64,000 nt of DNA. It comes from Eulemur rufifrons (taxonomy: Eukaryota; Chordata; Mammalia; Primates; Lemuridae). The notes beneath the pieces were generated by a model. It saw only the letters and a program-made list of their open reading frames with translations. It made no database searches and was not told the origin of the DNA. The stretch lies in contig NW_027182893.1 of assembly GCF_041146395.1 (NCBI RefSeq), positions 545,001 to 609,000 on the forward strand, written 5' to 3'. The stretch's first letter is position 1; every line of letters starts with the position of its first letter. This document shows positions 61,038 through 64,000 of the stretch, piece by piece. The position numbers and the translations under genes were made by a program.

Positions 61038-61545
61038 CTAAAGCTAACCCTAACCCTGAACCCTAAACCTAACCCTAACACTGAACCTTCACTATATCTC
61101 TAACCCCTAAGCCTAATCCTAAATGTTAACCCTCAGCCTAACACTTAAACTGGACCATAACACTAAACATTAACCCTAACACTAAACTTTAACCCTAATC
61201 ATAAGCCCAACACTTAACCCTAATCCTATCCCTTAACTCTAAGCCTAACCCTAAGCCCTAACCCTAAACCTAACCCTAACCCCAACCCTAACCCTTAATC
61301 TTGACCCTTACCATTAACCCTCACACTAACCCTAATCCTAATCTTTAACCATAAAGCTAACACTGAAGCCTAACCCTGTGCCAAACGCTAAACCCAAACC
61401 TTAACCCTAACCCTGAAACTTAACCATAAACCTAACTGTAACTGTTACACCTTACACTAACCTCTAACCCTAACCCCTAACCCTAAGACCCCACCTTAAC
61501 ACTAACCCTAACCCTAAACATTATCATAATCCTACCCCTAAATCT

Positions 61546-61751
61546 AATTCTCGGACTTCTTGCTTTCTTAGAGTTTAGAAAGCCTAAAATCCTCCCATGC
61601 CATGAGTAAAAGGGGGCTCTGCAGCTCTCTCTTGCATGAAACCAGGAGCCCATACCTAGCGTATGATAGAGTGGGTTCCCGGGGACAATCCCATGCCCCT
61701 AACCCCAGCCCCCCGCCCAGTGCAGACAGGGCCTGTACGCTAAGTATAAAC
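61546..61751 (-). repeat. Unit A (beta)
   Basis: 206 bp, sharing the gcagctctctcttgcatgaa variant with 49742. Confidence 0.9.
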
Positions 61752-62077
61752 ACTACCCCTAACAGATAACCCTCACCCTGAACATAGCACCTGACCCTGA
61801 TCCTATTGCTCACCTTAAAACATAAACCTCCCCGTAACCCTAACTTATCCCCTTATCTTAACCTTAATGCATAACACCCTGAGAAGAAGCCCTATCCCAT
61901 AATTCTAATCCTAACCCCTAGCCATAACCGTAACACCTCATCCCTAATTCTAATATGCCAACCCTAACCTTCACCCTGCCAACAACCCTAACCCTAACCC
62001 TAACCCCTAACCCTAAGCCCTCACCCTATCACTAATCTTCATCCCTAAACCGTACCGTAATCCTAACCCTAAATCTA

Positions 62078-62275
62078 ATTCTCAGACTTGCTTTCTCAGA
62101 GTTTTGAAAGCCTACAATCCTACTAAGCCATGCATGAAAGCCCGCTCTGCCACAGTGTCCTGCATGAAACCCAGAGGCCCATACACTGCGTACGATAGAG
62201 TGGGCTCCCAGCGACCATCACAGACCCCTAACTTCGCCTCCTAGTGCATACAGGGCCCGTGCCCTAAGCATAAAC
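62078..62275 (-). repeat. Unit A (gamma)
   Basis: 198 bp, essentially identical to 50274 and 46828. Confidence 0.9.
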
Positions 62276-63093
62276 CCTACCCCACACCCATAACCCTAAC
62301 CCAGAACATAACACCTAACCCTGATCCTACTGCTCACCTTAACACGTAAACCTCACCCTAACCCTAACTTAACCCCTTATCTTAACGATAATGCATGACA
62401 CCCTGAGAACAAGCCCTATACCGTAATTCTAACCCTAACTCCTAGCCATAACCATAACACCTAATCCCTAATTCTGAAACGCCAACCCTAACCTTAACCC
62501 TACCGACAACACTAACACTAACCCTAAAACCCTTACCCTAACCCTACGCCTAAAAATAACCCTAACCATTGATCCTTAGTCATAACCCCTAAAGCTTAAC
62601 CCTAACCCTTAACGCTAATCCCAATCCTAACCATTAAACATAACCCTACTTAACCCTAACCCTAACCTATACGCTAATGCCTAGAGATCTAACCCCAACA
62701 CTGACCTACAGTTAACACTAACCCTAACCCCTAATCCTAACCTTAAACCTGAACCATAAACCTAACCCTTAACCCTAACCCTATTCCTAACCCCCTAACC
62801 CTAACCCTAACTGTTAAGCCTCACCCTAACACTTAACCCTGACTCTAACCCTAAACCTTAACCCTAACCCTGAACCCTAACCCTAAGCCTAACCCTTAAC
62901 CCTAACCCTATCCCTTAACCCTAACCCCTAACCCTAACGCTAACCCCAACCCTAAACCTAACCCTGGCCCCCAACCCAGACTTAACACCTAACCCCTAAC
63001 ACTAACTCTAAACCTAACCACTAATCCCTAGCACCTGACCCTGACTCGAAACCTAACCCCTAACTCGAAACCCCTAACCCCAAACCTAACCCT

Positions 63094-63284
63094 AATTCTC
63101 ACACTACTTCCATTCCCAGAGTGAAGCAAGCCTACAATACAGCCATGCCATGTGTGAGATGAGGCTCTGCCTGAGTCCTGCATGTAGGTTTTGTCCCAAG
63201 GCCCAGGGAATGATGTTGTGCTTTTGTGGTGACTCCGACCACACCCCTCTCACCGTAGATTAACCAGGTCCTGTGCCCTTAAAC
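63094..63284 (-). repeat. Unit B
   Basis: 191 bp, essentially identical to 47844 and 51291. Confidence 0.9.
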
Positions 63285-63807
63285 TGACCGCTAAATCTAA
63301 GCCCTACCACCAACCCTAACCTCTGACCCTGAACCTAAGCCCCGAGCCTAAAGCCCAACACTAACTCTAAACACTTACCCTAAACCTAATCCCTAACCCT
63401 AATGCTAACCCCTAAACGTAACTCTAACCACGAACAGTAAACCTAACCCTAACCTCTAACACAAACCCTAACACATAACTCTAACCCTAAAACTAACCCT
63501 AACCCTTAACCCTAAACCTAAACCCTAACCCTAACCCTTAACCTTAATCTTAACCGTTAACTCTCATGCTAACCTTTAATCCTAACCCTAATCCTAATCT
63601 TCAACCCTAAACCGAACACAACCCTAACCCTGTACCAAACCCTGACCCCTCATCTTAACCCTATCCGCAAACCTCAACCCCAAAACAAACTGTAACCGTT
63701 AAACCTAACAGTAACCTTAAACCGTAACCCTAATCTGTAACCCTATCCCCTCACCATAACACTAAACTTCATCCTGAACCCTAACCATAATCCTAACCCT
63801 AAATCTA

Positions 63808-64000
63808 ATTCTCAGACTTCTTGTTTTCTTAGAGTTTAGAAAGCCTGCAATCCTCCTGTGCCATGTGTGAAAGGAGGCTCTACGACTGTGTCCTGCATGA
63901 AATCCACGGGCCCATACCCAGGTCCGATACAGTGGGTTCCTGGTGACAATCCCAGCCCCCTAACCTCCCCCCAGCCTAATGCCGACAGGGCCCGTGCGCT
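63808..64000 (-). repeat. Unit A (alpha-like), cut by window edge
   Basis: Matches the copy at 48558, with tcctcctgtgccatgtgtga as a private change. The last ~10 bp lie outside the window. Confidence 0.88.

Larger units (their letters stand above)
61038..64000 (-). repeat. Third copy of the 3.45-kb gamma-beta-alpha-B HOR
   Basis: Begins in the phase found at ~49.24 kb. Offset to the second copy is about 11,805 bp. The first part matches 49.24-51.69 kb and the part after ~63.49 kb matches 48.24-48.76 kb, as expected for one continuous HOR period. Units are beta, gamma, B and alpha, the last cut by the window edge. No gene is seen. Confidence 0.9.

Noticed and set aside
1..64000. Species assignment
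   Set aside because: The TTAGGG motif is shared by animals, many fungi and several protists. I do not recognise the satellite or the units, so a name would be a guess.

Overview
This window is entirely repetitive DNA. I find no gene, RNA gene, mobile-element coding region or CRISPR array that I can support. About 45 kb is degenerate telomere-like sequence (CCCTAA/TTAGGG with many one-base variants) and about 19 kb is a ~93-bp satellite with no telomere motif. TTAGGG-type repeats fit an animal, fungus or some protists. The long diverged arrays, layered higher-order repeats (HORs) and lack of genes suggest a subtelomere or an internal telomere-derived heterochromatin block in a eukaryote assembled with long reads. 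I cannot name the species, and I do not recognise the satellite or the interspersed units.

Three kinds of ~150-210 bp complex-sequence unit sit in the telomere-like DNA. Unit A (subtypes alpha, beta, gamma) and unit B (~190 bp) share a common core. Unit C is a diverged relative found only next to the satellite. I call a unit '+' when it reads in the G-rich (TTAGGG) direction and '-' when it reads in the C-rich direction.

Layout. (1) 1-6665: C-rich alpha array, a ~1.87-kb HOR with one A unit per copy, interrupted by purer CCCTAA sequence at 1606-2890. (2) 6666-7268: two C units. (3) 7269-26457: ~93-bp satellite, + oriented to ~21682 and inverted after it. The left arm holds three near-identical ~2.21-kb HORs that I count as 24 monomers each, built from a three-monomer (U1-U2-U3) pattern. 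(4) 26458-27075: the two C units again, inverted. (5) 27076-40775: G-rich telomere-like DNA, first with units in the order gamma-beta-alpha-B-gamma-beta, then irregular A/B alternation. (6) 40776-40792: junction where the G-rich strand meets the C-rich strand head to head, the arrangement expected of a telomere-telomere fusion relic or an inversion. (7) 40793-51719: C-rich DNA with A/B units, ending in the same gamma-beta-alpha-B HOR in opposite orientation, with a ~3.45-kb period. (8) 51720-52370: purer CCCTAA array. (9) 52371-61007: second alpha array with five A units at ~1.87-kb spacing. (10) 61008-64000: short perfect CCCTAA tract, then another copy of the 3.45-kb HOR, cut by the window edge.

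The strongest structural results are a large imperfect palindrome centred near 16,863 that carries the satellite, an off-centre inversion inside that satellite, apparent kinship between the satellite monomer and the end of unit B, and the head-to-head junction near 40.78 kb. Everything here comes from reading by eye. Periods and boundaries are good to roughly 10-20 bp unless stated. The many open frames of 60-100 codons are by-products of the repeats and are not annotated as genes.
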